From: Bacillus massiliigorillae
Lineage (GTDB): Bacteria > Bacillota > Bacilli > Bacillales > DSM-1321
Assembly (NCBI RefSeq): GCF_000380245.2
Contig: NZ_HG428741.1
Coordinates: forward strand, 3,080,042 to 3,144,041
Direction of reading: 5' to 3'
DNA length: 64,000 nt
Within the stretch, counting starts at the first letter, position 1. Every line of letters starts with the position of its first letter. Positions 52,988-62,235 of the stretch are shown here, one piece after another. The notes under the pieces are model-generated. The model had not been told where the DNA came from and did no database searches. It saw only the letters and a program-made list of their open reading frames with translations. The position numbers were made by a program, and so were the translations under genes.

Positions 52988-53665
52988 TTAAGAAAAATAT
53001 TTTCGAAGGGTGTTAAATACATCATCAGCGATAATTTCTTTACCATACTCTTGTATACGATGAATAGTTAAAGATGATTCAATGCCGTACTCTAACAGAA
53101 CACTTAACGTGTCATCAATAAAGCCTTCATCCGTTTCTTCATCCTCAAATTCAACGTATAAGTAGTATTTATTTTCAAATGAGTATAAGGAAGATTTAAA
53201 TCCTTCTAACCCATCTCTTTTGCTTAAAGAGATAACATCTTCAAAATCTTCGAATCGAATCATACATTCTAATACATCAAGATCATATTCTACAGCATCA
53301 TCCGTATCATTTTCTTGCTTCACATGGAAATGCTGGTCTAGGAGCGATTCAATTCTTTCATCCACAGGTAACTCTTTGACTTTATCATCAGAAATCGGAA
53401 TTTCCAAGTTATTGCCATCTTTTGTAAATTGCGCTTTCGTAACCATTATTTCTAAACCTTTATCCAATGCTTGCACTTGAATCCAAAGCGGCCCTTCGAT
53501 TGCAAATTCTTCTTCATGATGAATTTCATCCATCATTTCCCAGAACAATTCTTCGCTCCGATCTCGATTATACCAAATCTCATCACGATCGAATCCTCTT
53601 TCCTCAATATCTACATATGAAATATAAAATTTGACTGTATATTCATTAATTCGTTCTATTTCCAT
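52988..53665 (-). CDS. mecA: Adaptor protein MecA
   Basis: A 225-residue adaptor for the ClpC-ClpP protease, which in B. subtilis targets ComK and limits competence. The N-terminal substrate-binding domain MEIERINEYTVKFYISYVDI and the C-terminal ClpC-binding domain (about residues 125-225, LKSSLYSFENKYYLYVEF-like) are both present, joined by an acidic linker QENDTDDAVEYD. Start after GGGAGAGGGG. Confidence 0.96.
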   Translation of the reverse strand: MEIERINEYTVKFYISYVDIEERGFDRDEIWYNRDRSEELFWEMMDEIHHEEEFAIEGPLWIQVQALDKGLEIMVTKAQFTKDGNNLEIPISDDKVKELPVDERIESLLDQHFHVKQENDTDDAVEYDLDVLECMIRFEDFEDVISLSKRDGLEGFKSSLYSFENKYYLYVEFEDEETDEGFIDDTLSVLLEYGIESSLTIHRIQEYGKEIIADDVFNTLRKYFS

Positions 53666-54190
53666 AAAACCCCTCTCCCTTCTATCATAATTATAGTGTG
53701 AAGGGAATTACCCCCAAAAAGTGAGTCGAGTCGTACAATCATTTTACCCTAGTTCTTAAATCATAATCATACTGCTATTTTATGATAAAAATGTTAAGAA
53801 GGAAAACAAAATGCAGTATATTTATAAAAACAAACTTTCGCCTAAAGATTGCTCTAATTTTACATAATATTTTAGCTTTTATCAAGGTTTGCTATCTATT
53901 ATCCTCCTCTATAAGTTTCGTTAACGCACATTAGAAACATCCTTTTCCTATATTCACACTATACCCATTTCAAAAAATGAATCAAACAACCATAATTAGA
54001 AAAGTGTCTATAAAACAACATATGTTGCATAATTGTTTGAATTTTTTCAATATCATGATATTATATGTGAACAATCAAATATTTACATTTAATATCGAAA
54101 GTTATTTTTTATGTTAAAGCTGACTTATTCGACATATAATGCAAAACTCCTCTATCCTAGTTACATATGTAATATTAGTCAGAAAATAAA
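53666..54190. other. Gene-free stretch between mecA and spx
   Basis: This AT-rich interval of about 525 bp has no convincing coding frame longer than 30 codons. It must hold the mecA promoter. No repeats or strong hairpins were seen. Confidence 0.45.
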
Positions 54191-54218
54191 AAAAGCCCTC
54201 GACTTGGATAGTCAAGGG
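54191..54218 (-). terminator. Terminator of spx
   Basis: On the minus strand CCCTTGACT, ATCCA, AGTCGAGGG (one G-T pair) and then GCTTTTTTTATTTT. It begins 11 bp after the stop codon. Confidence 0.9.
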
Positions 54219-54229
54219 AGATATAGAAA

Positions 54230-54625
54230 TTAGTTAACCATACGTTGAGCTTCACGAAGCTGAAACGTACGTACTTTTCTTGGAAGGAATCGACGAATCT
54301 CGTCCTCATTGTAGCCAACTTGCAATCTTTTCTCATCAAGAATAATAGGTCTTCTTAATAGACCAGGGTTCTCTTTTATAAGACGATACAATCTTTGCAA
54401 TGGCAATGTTTCTAAGTTCACATTCAGTTTCTGAAAAGTCTTAGATCTTGTGGAAATGATTTCATCAGTTCCGTCTTCTGTCATACGCAGAATTTCTTTA
54501 ATTTCTTCAATAGAAAGAGATTCTGAAAAGATATTTCTTTCTACATAAGGTATGTTATGTTCTTCTAGCCAAGCTTTCGCTTTTCGACAAGATGTACAGC
54601 TTGGTGATGTATATAAAGTTACCAT
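54230..54625 (-). CDS. spx: Redox-sensing transcriptional regulator Spx
   Basis: A 131-residue ArsC-like regulator that binds the RNA polymerase alpha C-terminal domain. The redox switch CTSC is at residues 10-13. Other signatures are SLSIEEIKEIL, STRSKTFQKL and RRPIILDEKRLQVGYNEDEIR. The end QLREAQRMVN resembles the ClpXP recognition tail. Its degradation is directed by SpxH, also in this window. Start follows GGGGAGTGTGAATAGTT. Confidence 0.97.
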   Translation of the reverse strand: MVTLYTSPSCTSCRKAKAWLEEHNIPYVERNIFSESLSIEEIKEILRMTEDGTDEIISTRSKTFQKLNVNLETLPLQRLYRLIKENPGLLRRPIILDEKRLQVGYNEDEIRRFLPRKVRTFQLREAQRMVN

Positions 54626-55192
54626 AACTATTCACACTCCCCTTTTTATAGAACCCTTTTGATCTATGATTGGGAAAACTTTTTCCGTTCATGAACGACA
54701 CACTAAATTGAAATAACTTTAAATAAAGAATGTCTAAAGTCAATTATACATGATATTTTCATAAAATGAACACCTTTTTTAAAAAATAAAAAAATATTAA
54801 AAAAAGCTGTTACTTCAAGGTTTATTCAACCGTTTGCGCCAAGAAGAGCAATTAACATCCTTATTAACAAGCCTAAACTCCACTGAAAATAAAGAGACTA
54901 AATTCTCATTTATCACAGTTTATTCATATTTTAATATAATATAAATGGAACCTTCTATTACTAATATACCCTCTGTTATCATTCGCAAACTTATAAAAAA
55001 TTTAATTTTTTAAAGATATTAAATTTACCGACAATAAAAAAATACCTCTCATTTCAAAGATTTTGACTATAGCTGTCGAACACCTATAACATTATAACTT
55101 AACAGCGTTTAAATTTCCAAAATATTCTTCCTTTCATACATATATTCTTTTACAATAGAAGAAAAGAATGCTTTTCAAAAGGAGGCAAATTG
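54626..55192. other. Gene-free stretch upstream of spx
   Basis: This very AT-rich region of about 565 bp contains the spx promoter region and the promoter of the small membrane protein at 55193. No supported gene, repeat or strong hairpin was found. The yjbB and yjbC genes that precede spx in B. subtilis are absent. Confidence 0.45.
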
Positions 55193-55372
55193 ATGGTCGG
55201 ATATTTCATTGACTTACTGATTGTTGCCGTTCTTGTGATCGGTTTCACCGCATTAAACGGCGTAATCGGAAACTCCATTGGAGAAAAACTATTTGGTGGT
55301 AAAAAGAAAAACATTCATGTAGATGCTTCAGTACAAACACAAACAGGTTGGAAACAAGTTGGTGGTAAATAA
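55193..55372 (+). CDS. Small single-helix membrane protein (59 aa)
   Basis: A 59-residue protein: MVGYFIDLLIVAVLVIGFTA forms one membrane helix, followed by GEKLFGGKKKN and a polar C-terminus SVQTQTGWKQVGGK. I do not recognise a family. Support comes from AAAGGAGG seven bases before the ATG at 55193. The repeat at 55374 starts two bases after its stop codon, so an insertion may have replaced its original 3' region. Confidence 0.68.
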   Translation: MVGYFIDLLIVAVLVIGFTALNGVIGNSIGEKLFGGKKKNIHVDASVQTQTGWKQVGGK

Positions 55373-55373
55373 A

Positions 55374-55537
55374 AAAAGCGCAAGCACCCGTTTTGCGACG
55401 TATAGATTGGAGCACTTCGACTGAGATAAAGTCTACACGAAGAGGCAGTAGCCTTTTTCGTATTGACTTATCGTAGGGAGGTGGGCGAAATCTACTAGTC
55501 GCTGGGTGATGGAGCTAGACACCGCACAAATTTATAT
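55374..55537. repeat. 164-bp structured repeat, short form
   Basis: The left 45 bp and right 95 bp match the repeat at 52479-52768 closely (shared GTTTTGCGACGTATAGATTG and GTATTGACTTATCGTAGGGA). About 125 bp of the middle hairpin is missing. The terminal stem is damaged by substitutions (CTACTAGTCGC), so this copy looks older. Confidence 0.85.
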
Positions 55538-55555
55538 CTTTTCTTATCTTTTAAT

Positions 55556-55577
55556 AAAAACCGGCACCGGTCCTTTT
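55556..55577. repeat. 22-bp hairpin repeat (second copy)
   Basis: The 22 bp here are identical to 29951-29972 and centre on ACCGGCACCGGT flanked by A-runs and T-runs. In both places it lies downstream of a minus-strand operon and would read as a compact terminator. Confidence 0.85.
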
Positions 55578-55588
55578 ATTACCTTTAG

Positions 55589-55615
55589 AAAAGCTCCCAA
55601 TTCACGGGAGCTTTT
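55589..55615 (-). terminator. Terminator of the opp operon
   Basis: AAAAGCTCCC and GGGAGCTTTT form a 10-bp perfect stem 5 bp after the oppF stop codon. Confidence 0.85.
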
Positions 55616-55619
55616 TCTT

Positions 55620-56561
55620 TTATTTCTTTAGTTGCTCTTGATATTGCTTGAGCTCTTTCTCCGAACATAAAACGAAGTGTCCTGGCTTGACTTCACGCAT
55701 TTTTACTTCTTCACCCTCACTATATTGATGCACTGCTGGGTCGTAAGGGGTACGCTTTCTTTTACGCTCACTAATTGGGTCTGGTTGCGGGATAGCTGAT
55801 AGCAATGATTTAGTATAAGGATGAAGAGGATTATTATAAAGTTCTTCACTTGTAGTAATCTCAACTAATTTACCAAAATACATAACACCAATACGATCGC
55901 TAATATATTTGACCATTGATAAATCGTGCGCGATAAATAAATACGTTAACCCTTTTTCTTTCTGCAACTGTTTCAATAAGTTAACAACTTGCGCTTGAAT
56001 CGAAACATCTAAAGCTGAAATCGGCTCATCTGCAATAATGAAATCCGGTTGCACCGCTAGAGCTCGCGCGATACCGATACGTTGACGTTGGCCGCCTGAG
56101 AACTCATGTGGATAACGATTCGCATGCTCACGATTTAGACCAACCGTTTCCAATAGCTCATACACTTGATTCATTCGCTCTTCTTTTGATGAAGCAAGCC
56201 CGTGAATATCAATACCTTCCGCAATGATATCACTAACTTTCATACGCGGATTTAAAGAAGCGTATGGATCTTGGAAAATCATTTGCATTTTACGGTTTAG
56301 AGTCTTCATTTCTTCTTTAGACTTCTTACCATGTACATTCTTTCCACGGAATAATACTTCTCCATCTGTCGCTTCATATAGACGAATAATCGTTCTTCCT
56401 GTAGTTGATTTACCACAGCCAGATTCTCCAACAAGCCCAAGTGTTTCACCTTTGTAAATGAAGAAAGAAATATCGTCAACAGCTTTAACTATATTATGTT
56501 TCCCTGCGTTAAAATACTGCTTTAAATGGTTTACTTCTAATAAAATCTCTCTTTGTTCCAT
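55620..56561 (-). CDS. oppF: Oligopeptide ABC transporter ATP-binding protein OppF
   Basis: A 313-residue ATPase of the oligopeptide importer. Walker A GESGCGKS, signature FSGGQRQRIGIARAL, Walker B FIIADEPISALDVS, and the oligopeptide/dipeptide C-terminal extension (NPLHPYTKSLLSAIPQPDP). It works as a heterodimer with OppD, whose gene is 1 bp upstream. Last gene of oppABCDF. Confidence 0.96.
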   Translation of the reverse strand: MEQREILLEVNHLKQYFNAGKHNIVKAVDDISFFIYKGETLGLVGESGCGKSTTGRTIIRLYEATDGEVLFRGKNVHGKKSKEEMKTLNRKMQMIFQDPYASLNPRMKVSDIIAEGIDIHGLASSKEERMNQVYELLETVGLNREHANRYPHEFSGGQRQRIGIARALAVQPDFIIADEPISALDVSIQAQVVNLLKQLQKEKGLTYLFIAHDLSMVKYISDRIGVMYFGKLVEITTSEELYNNPLHPYTKSLLSAIPQPDPISERKRKRTPYDPAVHQYSEGEEVKMREVKPGHFVLCSEKELKQYQEQLKK

Positions 56562-56562
56562 T

Positions 56563-57606
56563 TTATTTACCTCCGTTAAGAGAAAGGAAATACTCTTTTC
56601 TTTTTAACACTGCTTCAGGTGGTTCTACTTTTGGTGCATCTGGATGTAGTAACCATGTTGCAGCATAATGTGTATCAGATATTTTAAACATCGGAGGTTC
56701 TTCTTCTAAATCAATTTGCATAGCGTAATGATTTCGCGATGCGAATGCATCTCCCTTAGGAGGATGCAATAAATCAGGTGGTGTTCCTGGAATAGCGAAT
56801 AGCTCTTGATCCCTTGTATCTAAATCAGGCATTGAGCTAATCAATCCCCAAGTATATGGATGCTGGGGATTATAGAAAATGTCATCAACCGTTCCAATTT
56901 CAACAATTTTCCCAGCATACATAACAGCAACACGATCTGCCACATTCGCTACAACACCTAAATCATGCGTAATAAAAATAATTGATGTATCTACTTTCTC
57001 TTGAATTTTTTTCATTAATTCTAGTATTTGTGCTTGAATCGTTACATCAAGTGCCGTAGTAGGTTCGTCTGCGATTAATACTTTTGGCGTACAAGCAAGA
57101 GCAATAGCGATAACAACACGCTGTCTCATACCACCTGAAAATTGGTGTGGATATTGTTCAAAGCGCTCTTCTGGTTTCGGTATACCAACTAGCTTTAGTA
57201 ACTCTATCGTCCTCTTTTTCGCTTCCGCTTTACTCGTTTTATGGTGCTTTATTATCGGCTCCATAATTTGTTTACCGACCTTCATTGTTGGGTTAAGCGA
57301 AGTCATCGGATCTTGGAAAATCATCGAAATATCTTTTCCACGAATCTTCTGCATTTCACGCTCACTTAATTTAGTAATATCTTTGTCGTTAAATAGAATT
57401 TCTCCTTGCTTAACTTCAGAGTTACCTGGTGGTAAAAGTCGCATAATCGATTTAGTTGTAACAGACTTACCTGAACCTGATTCTCCTACAATTGCTAATG
57501 TTTCACCTTTATATAAATCGAAGTTAACACCACGAATAGCTTGTACTTCTCCATTAAATGTATGAAATGAAATATTTAAATCTTTTACTTGTAATATCTT
57601 TTCCAT
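56563..57606 (-). CDS. oppD: Oligopeptide ABC transporter ATP-binding protein OppD
   Basis: A 347-residue ATPase with Walker A GESGSGKS, signature FSGGMRQRVVIAIAL, Walker B VLIADEPTTALDVT and the peptide-transporter C-terminal region with NPQHPYTWGLISSMPDLD. The C-terminal Cys motif of some OppD proteins is not seen. It pairs with OppF. It begins 15 bp after oppC. Confidence 0.96.
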   Translation of the reverse strand: MEKILQVKDLNISFHTFNGEVQAIRGVNFDLYKGETLAIVGESGSGKSVTTKSIMRLLPPGNSEVKQGEILFNDKDITKLSEREMQKIRGKDISMIFQDPMTSLNPTMKVGKQIMEPIIKHHKTSKAEAKKRTIELLKLVGIPKPEERFEQYPHQFSGGMRQRVVIAIALACTPKVLIADEPTTALDVTIQAQILELMKKIQEKVDTSIIFITHDLGVVANVADRVAVMYAGKIVEIGTVDDIFYNPQHPYTWGLISSMPDLDTRDQELFAIPGTPPDLLHPPKGDAFASRNHYAMQIDLEEEPPMFKISDTHYAATWLLHPDAPKVEPPEAVLKRKEYFLSLNGGK

Positions 57607-57621
57607 TCAATCTCACCTACC

Positions 57622-58656
57622 TTAATCACGCATTTTCGGATCTAGCGCATCTCTTAAACCATCTGCCATTAAATTGAAACAGATCATAATTAAACTAATA
57701 GCAATAGCTGGGAAAATTAACATATGTGGATATGTTAATAATGCTTTATATCCGTCATCTATTAATGTACCTAAAGAAGCAGCTGGTGCTTGTAAACCAA
57801 GTCCAATAAAGCTTAAAAATGCCTCAAAGAAAATGGCACTTGGTATGGTAAACATCGTATTAATGATGATGACACCCGCCAAGTTTGGTACAAGATGTTT
57901 AAAAATAATTTTTGCATTTGAGTTCCCTAATGTTCTAGAAGCAAGAACAAATTCTTGTTCTTTCAGTTTCATAGTTTGTGCACGTACAACCCTCGCCATA
58001 CTCACCCAGCCTGTAACAGATAAAGCAATCGTAATGGATAAAATACCTGGCTCCAGCACTAGTATCATTAGTACAACTACAACTAAGTTCGGTATACCCA
58101 TTAATATTTCTGTTATACGCTGCATGATATTATCAACACGACCACCAAAATATCCAGAAATGGCACCATATGCAACACCGATGACCATATCAATAAAAGC
58201 TGCTAAGAAAGCAATATATAAAGAGATTTGTGTACCTTCCCAAAGACGAGTAAATAAATCTCGACCTAACGAATCTGTACCAAACCAGTAGTACGTATCT
58301 TCATCTACCTTTTTCACTTTATACATATCTACTTCAGTTCCAGCTTTATTCTTCATTGTCCCATCAAAAGGTAACCAACTAACATTCTCTAACACTGGTA
58401 TCTTAGCAGGTAAGTTCGCATGTTTTACATTTTGAGCATCTGCATCTTTACCGCTAATTAACGGGCCTACAAAAGCCATAATAATAAGCAATGCAATAAG
58501 TACCAAACTGACTATGGCACCTTTATTTTTTCGTACTCGCAACCAAGCATCCTGCCAGAAATTCAAGCTCGGCTTCACAATTACTTCATGCTTTGAGTGA
58601 TCCATAATGGCAGGCTGAAATTTATCTTTTGAAATCGTTTGGTCAATATTCGCCAT
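57622..58656 (-). CDS. oppC: Oligopeptide ABC transporter permease OppC
   Basis: A 344-residue permease with a cytoplasmic N-terminal tail, one helix, a roughly 70-residue external loop, and a five-helix core. The EAA loop contacting the ATPases is ASRTLGNSNAKIIFKHLVPN. The sequence GTDSLGRDLFTRLWEG before the core is typical of the DppC/OppC group. Its first base is shared with the oppB stop codon. Confidence 0.95.
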   Translation of the reverse strand: MANIDQTISKDKFQPAIMDHSKHEVIVKPSLNFWQDAWLRVRKNKGAIVSLVLIALLIIMAFVGPLISGKDADAQNVKHANLPAKIPVLENVSWLPFDGTMKNKAGTEVDMYKVKKVDEDTYYWFGTDSLGRDLFTRLWEGTQISLYIAFLAAFIDMVIGVAYGAISGYFGGRVDNIMQRITEILMGIPNLVVVVLMILVLEPGILSITIALSVTGWVSMARVVRAQTMKLKEQEFVLASRTLGNSNAKIIFKHLVPNLAGVIIINTMFTIPSAIFFEAFLSFIGLGLQAPAASLGTLIDDGYKALLTYPHMLIFPAIAISLIMICFNLMADGLRDALDPKMRD

Positions 58657-59594
58657 TATTTCCGTCCTCCTGCTAATCGAATTCGTGGATCAATTAATCC
58701 ATAAAGAATATCTACAATTAAAATAACGACTACAAATAATGCAGCGAATAATAATGTTGTTCCCATAATAACTTGATAATCATTAACTTGTATCGCTTTA
58801 ACGAATTGCTCACCAATACCAGGAACTGAGAAGATTTTCTCTACAACTAAAGAACCTGTCATTAACGAAACAGTTAAAGGTCCTAAAACTGTAACAACTG
58901 GTATAAGAGCATTTCTTAACGCGTGCTTAACAGCCACTTCAAATCCACTAGCGCCCTTTGCTTTTGCCAGTGTAATATAATCAGAACCTAATACTTCTAT
59001 CATTTCTGTTCTCATAAAACGAGCAGCAATAGAAATTGGGAATATGGCTAATGCAATGGTCGGTAAGATGGTATATTCAAAGCCTCTCCAGAACGCAACC
59101 GGAAACCACCCTAGCTTAACTCCTATAAAATACTGAAGCAAACCTGCAAATACGAAACTTGGAATCGACTTTCCTAATACCGCTATAAAGGTCGCACTAT
59201 AATCAATCCAAGTATTCTGTTTAAGCGCCCCTATCAATCCGAGTGCAATACCAAAAATCGTTCCGACGAGCATTGCTTGGAAGCCTAACTGTGCTGAAGG
59301 TCCAATTAAATTACCGATAATATCCGTAACCGGAGTATCGTTATATTGGAAAGAAGTCCCTAAATCACCTTTTAGAATGTTACCTATGTACTTAGCATAT
59401 TGCACCGGAATAGGATCATTTAAACCGTATTTTTCATCCATGATCTCTATTTGTTCTGGTGATAATTTATTAACATTCTTATAAGGTGCACCAGGAATTA
59501 TTTTCATGAGGAAAAATGTAAAAGAAGCTATTATAAATAGCGTTAATATCATATAAAAAATACGTTGTGCTATATACTTAACCATTTCCTGCAC
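58656..59594 (-). CDS. oppB: Oligopeptide ABC transporter permease OppB
   Basis: A 312-residue permease with six membrane helices. The N-terminus RIFYMILTLFIIASFTFFLMKIIPG and the motif LNDPIPVQYAKYIGN are characteristic of OppB/DppB, and the EAA loop AKAKGASGFEVAVKHALRNA contacts the ATPases. It follows oppA after a 110-bp gap that holds a hairpin, and overlaps oppC by one base. Confidence 0.95.
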   Translation of the reverse strand: MQEMVKYIAQRIFYMILTLFIIASFTFFLMKIIPGAPYKNVNKLSPEQIEIMDEKYGLNDPIPVQYAKYIGNILKGDLGTSFQYNDTPVTDIIGNLIGPSAQLGFQAMLVGTIFGIALGLIGALKQNTWIDYSATFIAVLGKSIPSFVFAGLLQYFIGVKLGWFPVAFWRGFEYTILPTIALAIFPISIAARFMRTEMIEVLGSDYITLAKAKGASGFEVAVKHALRNALIPVVTVLGPLTVSLMTGSLVVEKIFSVPGIGEQFVKAIQVNDYQVIMGTTLLFAALFVVVILIVDILYGLIDPRIRLAGGRK

Positions 59595-59636
59595 CTCCTA
59601 AATTTTTAGAATTATTAGATATTTACGGTACAGGTA

Positions 59637-59668
59637 AAAAGAGAGTATATCGAAATATACTCTCTTTT
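59637..59668 (-). terminator. Intercistronic hairpin between oppA and oppB
   Basis: GAGAGTATAT and ATATACTCTC are perfect complements with A and T runs outside, about 38 bp after the oppA stop codon. Partial termination here would give more OppA than permease. Confidence 0.85.
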
Positions 59669-59705
59669 ATTGACATTACATTAGAATGCATGTACCAGTA
59701 AAAGA

Positions 59706-61406
59706 TTATTCATAAATTTTAATATATTGATAGCTATACTCTGGTCCAACTGTATGATAAGTAAAGCCTTTTACTTTAGGGTTAACTAATAGATTAGAAG
59801 CACGTTGGTAAAGTGGTGCCACTGCTGCTTGATCTTCTAAGACCAATTTTTCAGCCTTTTGTAAAAGTTCCCATCGTTTAGCTTGATCAGCTGTATTGTT
59901 AGCATCTTCGATATATTTATCGTATTCTGCATTAGAAAAACTCATTTTGTTATTTTGACCATTTGTTACCCAAAGATCTGAGAAAGAAATCGGATCTATG
60001 TAATCTGGGCTCCATCCAGCTGCTTGAATATCATAGTTTTGCTTTGTATCACGATCTAAACGTACTGCGAAAGGAACAGCTTCAATCTTAATAGTTAAAC
60101 CTTCAAGATTTTTCTCTAGTTGATCCTTCACATACTGACCAATCTTCTTCGCACCCTCGGAGTCATCTCCTAGGTAACGAAGTTCAACTTTATCAGTTTT
60201 AAGCTCTTTCAGACCTTTTTCCCAATACTCTTTAGCTTTCTTCTTATCGTGTTTCATCATATCTCCGTTAGCATCACGGAAATCCTTACCATTCTCATCT
60301 TTAACAAAATCTTTCGGCACTGCATAATAAGCAGCAATAGAACCGTTGTTTAATACATCACTTGCTAGATCTTCTTTGTTGATTGCAAGCCCAATTGCTT
60401 TACGAATATTCACGTTTGATAATACTGGATTATCTTTTTCGTTTAATTTTAACCAGAAAATACTTGGCTCTAACCAAGTTACCATACGCTCGTCTCCTTC
60501 ATACTGAGGAACGATATCTGATGATAATTTAGGTGTAATATCTGTTTCTCCAGCTTCAAACGCGTTAACTGGAGCTTGAGTATCTTTAGCAACGTTAAAT
60601 GTAGCTTTTGTTAAAGTTACATTTTTTGCATCACGATAATTTTCGTTCTTTTCATAAACCCACTCAGTTGCAGTAGGACCGTTCCATTTTGCTAATTTGA
60701 ATGGACCGTTAGAAAGGTGTGTTTCTGCAGATGTACCATATTTAGTACCTTGTGCTTCATAGAATTTTTGATTAATAGGATAGAAAGTTGGGAATGCCAT
60801 TAAACCTTTGAAGAATTCAACAGTCATCGGCTTTTCCAGTTGAACAACTAATGTTGTATCATCAGGTGCTTTAACACCTAAAGTATTTAAATCATATGCT
60901 TTCTTACTTGCACCAGCTTGAGTAATTTCTTTAGCTCCTACAATTTTGCCATCCATCATATATGGACCATATGTTGAAGAGTTCTTTGGCTCAATCGCTT
61001 GTTGCCAAGCAAAAACGAAATCTTTAGCAGTTAAAGCATCGCCATTTGCCCACTTAAGATCACTTTTTAATTTAACAGTGAATTCAGTACCTTCAGCATT
61101 TACTGTTGGTTCTCCATCAGCTATAGCATTAACGATTTCACGCTTTTCATTTTGGCGATATAATCCTTCTTGTGTATTGTTTAATGTTGTAAAAGAAACA
61201 GTGTCTGTTGCCTTAATACTGTTCATCGTTGGCATTTCTTGAGTTTCTAATACTCTTAGCTCTTGTTTAGCAGCTAATTTATCGCCACTCTTCTTGTCTT
61301 TGTCACCGTCTGCTTTGTCTTTATCTCCAGAACAAGCCGCTAGAAACATACTTAGTACTAAAGTTAAAACTAAAAGCAGAGAAAATTTAGACTTTTTCAA
61401 ATTCAT
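59706..61406 (-). CDS. oppA: Oligopeptide-binding lipoprotein OppA
   Basis: A 566-residue solute-binding protein (SBP family 5). The signal peptide ends at the lipobox FLAACSGDKD. Features include QELRVLETQEMPTMNS, VNAEGTEFTVKLKSDLKWANG and ETHLSNGPFKLAKW. It captures peptides and delivers them to OppBC. In Bacillus this import feeds nutrition and also competence and sporulation signalling. Start after GAAGGAGTGT. First gene of the operon. Confidence 0.96.
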   Translation of the reverse strand: MNLKKSKFSLLLVLTLVLSMFLAACSGDKDKADGDKDKKSGDKLAAKQELRVLETQEMPTMNSIKATDTVSFTTLNNTQEGLYRQNEKREIVNAIADGEPTVNAEGTEFTVKLKSDLKWANGDALTAKDFVFAWQQAIEPKNSSTYGPYMMDGKIVGAKEITQAGASKKAYDLNTLGVKAPDDTTLVVQLEKPMTVEFFKGLMAFPTFYPINQKFYEAQGTKYGTSAETHLSNGPFKLAKWNGPTATEWVYEKNENYRDAKNVTLTKATFNVAKDTQAPVNAFEAGETDITPKLSSDIVPQYEGDERMVTWLEPSIFWLKLNEKDNPVLSNVNIRKAIGLAINKEDLASDVLNNGSIAAYYAVPKDFVKDENGKDFRDANGDMMKHDKKKAKEYWEKGLKELKTDKVELRYLGDDSEGAKKIGQYVKDQLEKNLEGLTIKIEAVPFAVRLDRDTKQNYDIQAAGWSPDYIDPISFSDLWVTNGQNNKMSFSNAEYDKYIEDANNTADQAKRWELLQKAEKLVLEDQAAVAPLYQRASNLLVNPKVKGFTYHTVGPEYSYQYIKIYE

Positions 61407-61792
61407 ACACTCCTTCTCTGTTTGTTTACATGTTCACAAAATTAATTATACAATTTTTCGTTTGTTTGTAAATTGTATTTTTATCAAATTTTTTAAAAAT
61501 AATATAAAGTCGTTTTTTTCGCAATCGAAAAAAGCTTATAAAACCTATATTTCTCCTTGTTTTTTCGAACACTCCTAGTAAAATTAGTAATTATATACAA
61601 ATAACTACTTTTTGCACATATTAGACACACATATGTATATTAGGGGTGAAAAATTATATAAATATATAAATTGAAAATTTTATGAATTTTATTAAAATAA
61701 TAAAATATTTGTTTTATACTAAAAGAAGCTTCTCTTTTAGCACACATTTTTGCTATACTATTTTTTAAAAAACTTAAAAAAGAGGAAATTTT
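61407..61792. other. Gene-free divergent region between oppA and the DUF3899 gene
   Basis: A very AT-rich interval of about 385 bp with the divergent promoters for opp and for the DUF3899-trpS direction. A near-perfect 18-bp palindrome around AAGCTT lies near 61722-61739, and a TATACT lies about 35 bp before the DUF3899 start codon. No gene seen. Confidence 0.45.
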
Positions 61793-62164
61793 ATGATTGC
61801 ACAACTAAGAAAACATCCAATTATTATGATTGTATCTACTACATTGTTATTAACAGCATTAATTTCTTTGCTCATATACGAACAAGTAGCATTACTTCAC
61901 TTTATTAATATTAGCTTCTATTTCTCTAGTGCATGTATTACTCTTGGCTTATTATTCATGATTGTTTCAAATGGTTTCTTCGATGGATTCACTCATGGAT
62001 TTCGAGTATTGTTTAGAAGAAATAGTCGTGAACGCGGCTTTGATGACAACACTGAAATTATACCTTTGTCACAATTAATGCCGATCCCTCACTCGCCTCT
62101 TCTATACAGTGGACTTATTTTATTAATCATAAATCTTATTTGTTTATTTTTTTATTACCAATAA
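61793..62164 (+). CDS. DUF3899 family membrane protein
   Basis: A 123-residue protein with three hydrophobic helices (about residues 11-29, 37-58 and 102-121) and a charged loop FRRNSRERGFDDN between the second and third. It fits the DUF3899 family of small Bacillus membrane proteins. Start after AGAGGAAATTTT. It lies 71 bp upstream of trpS in the same direction. Function unknown. Confidence 0.85.
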   Translation: MIAQLRKHPIIMIVSTTLLLTALISLLIYEQVALLHFINISFYFSSACITLGLLFMIVSNGFFDGFTHGFRVLFRRNSRERGFDDNTEIIPLSQLMPIPHSPLLYSGLILLIINLICLFFYYQ

Positions 62165-62235
62165 TCTTGAATTAATATGCTTTTATGTGAAATAATTGTT
62201 AGAATGAGGTTTTATATTACAAGGAGTGACACTTT

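Noticed and set aside
62165..62235. T-box leader for trpS
   Set aside because: The gap to the upstream gene is 71 bp, too short for a T-box, and no AGGGTGGnACCGCG-type sequence is present.
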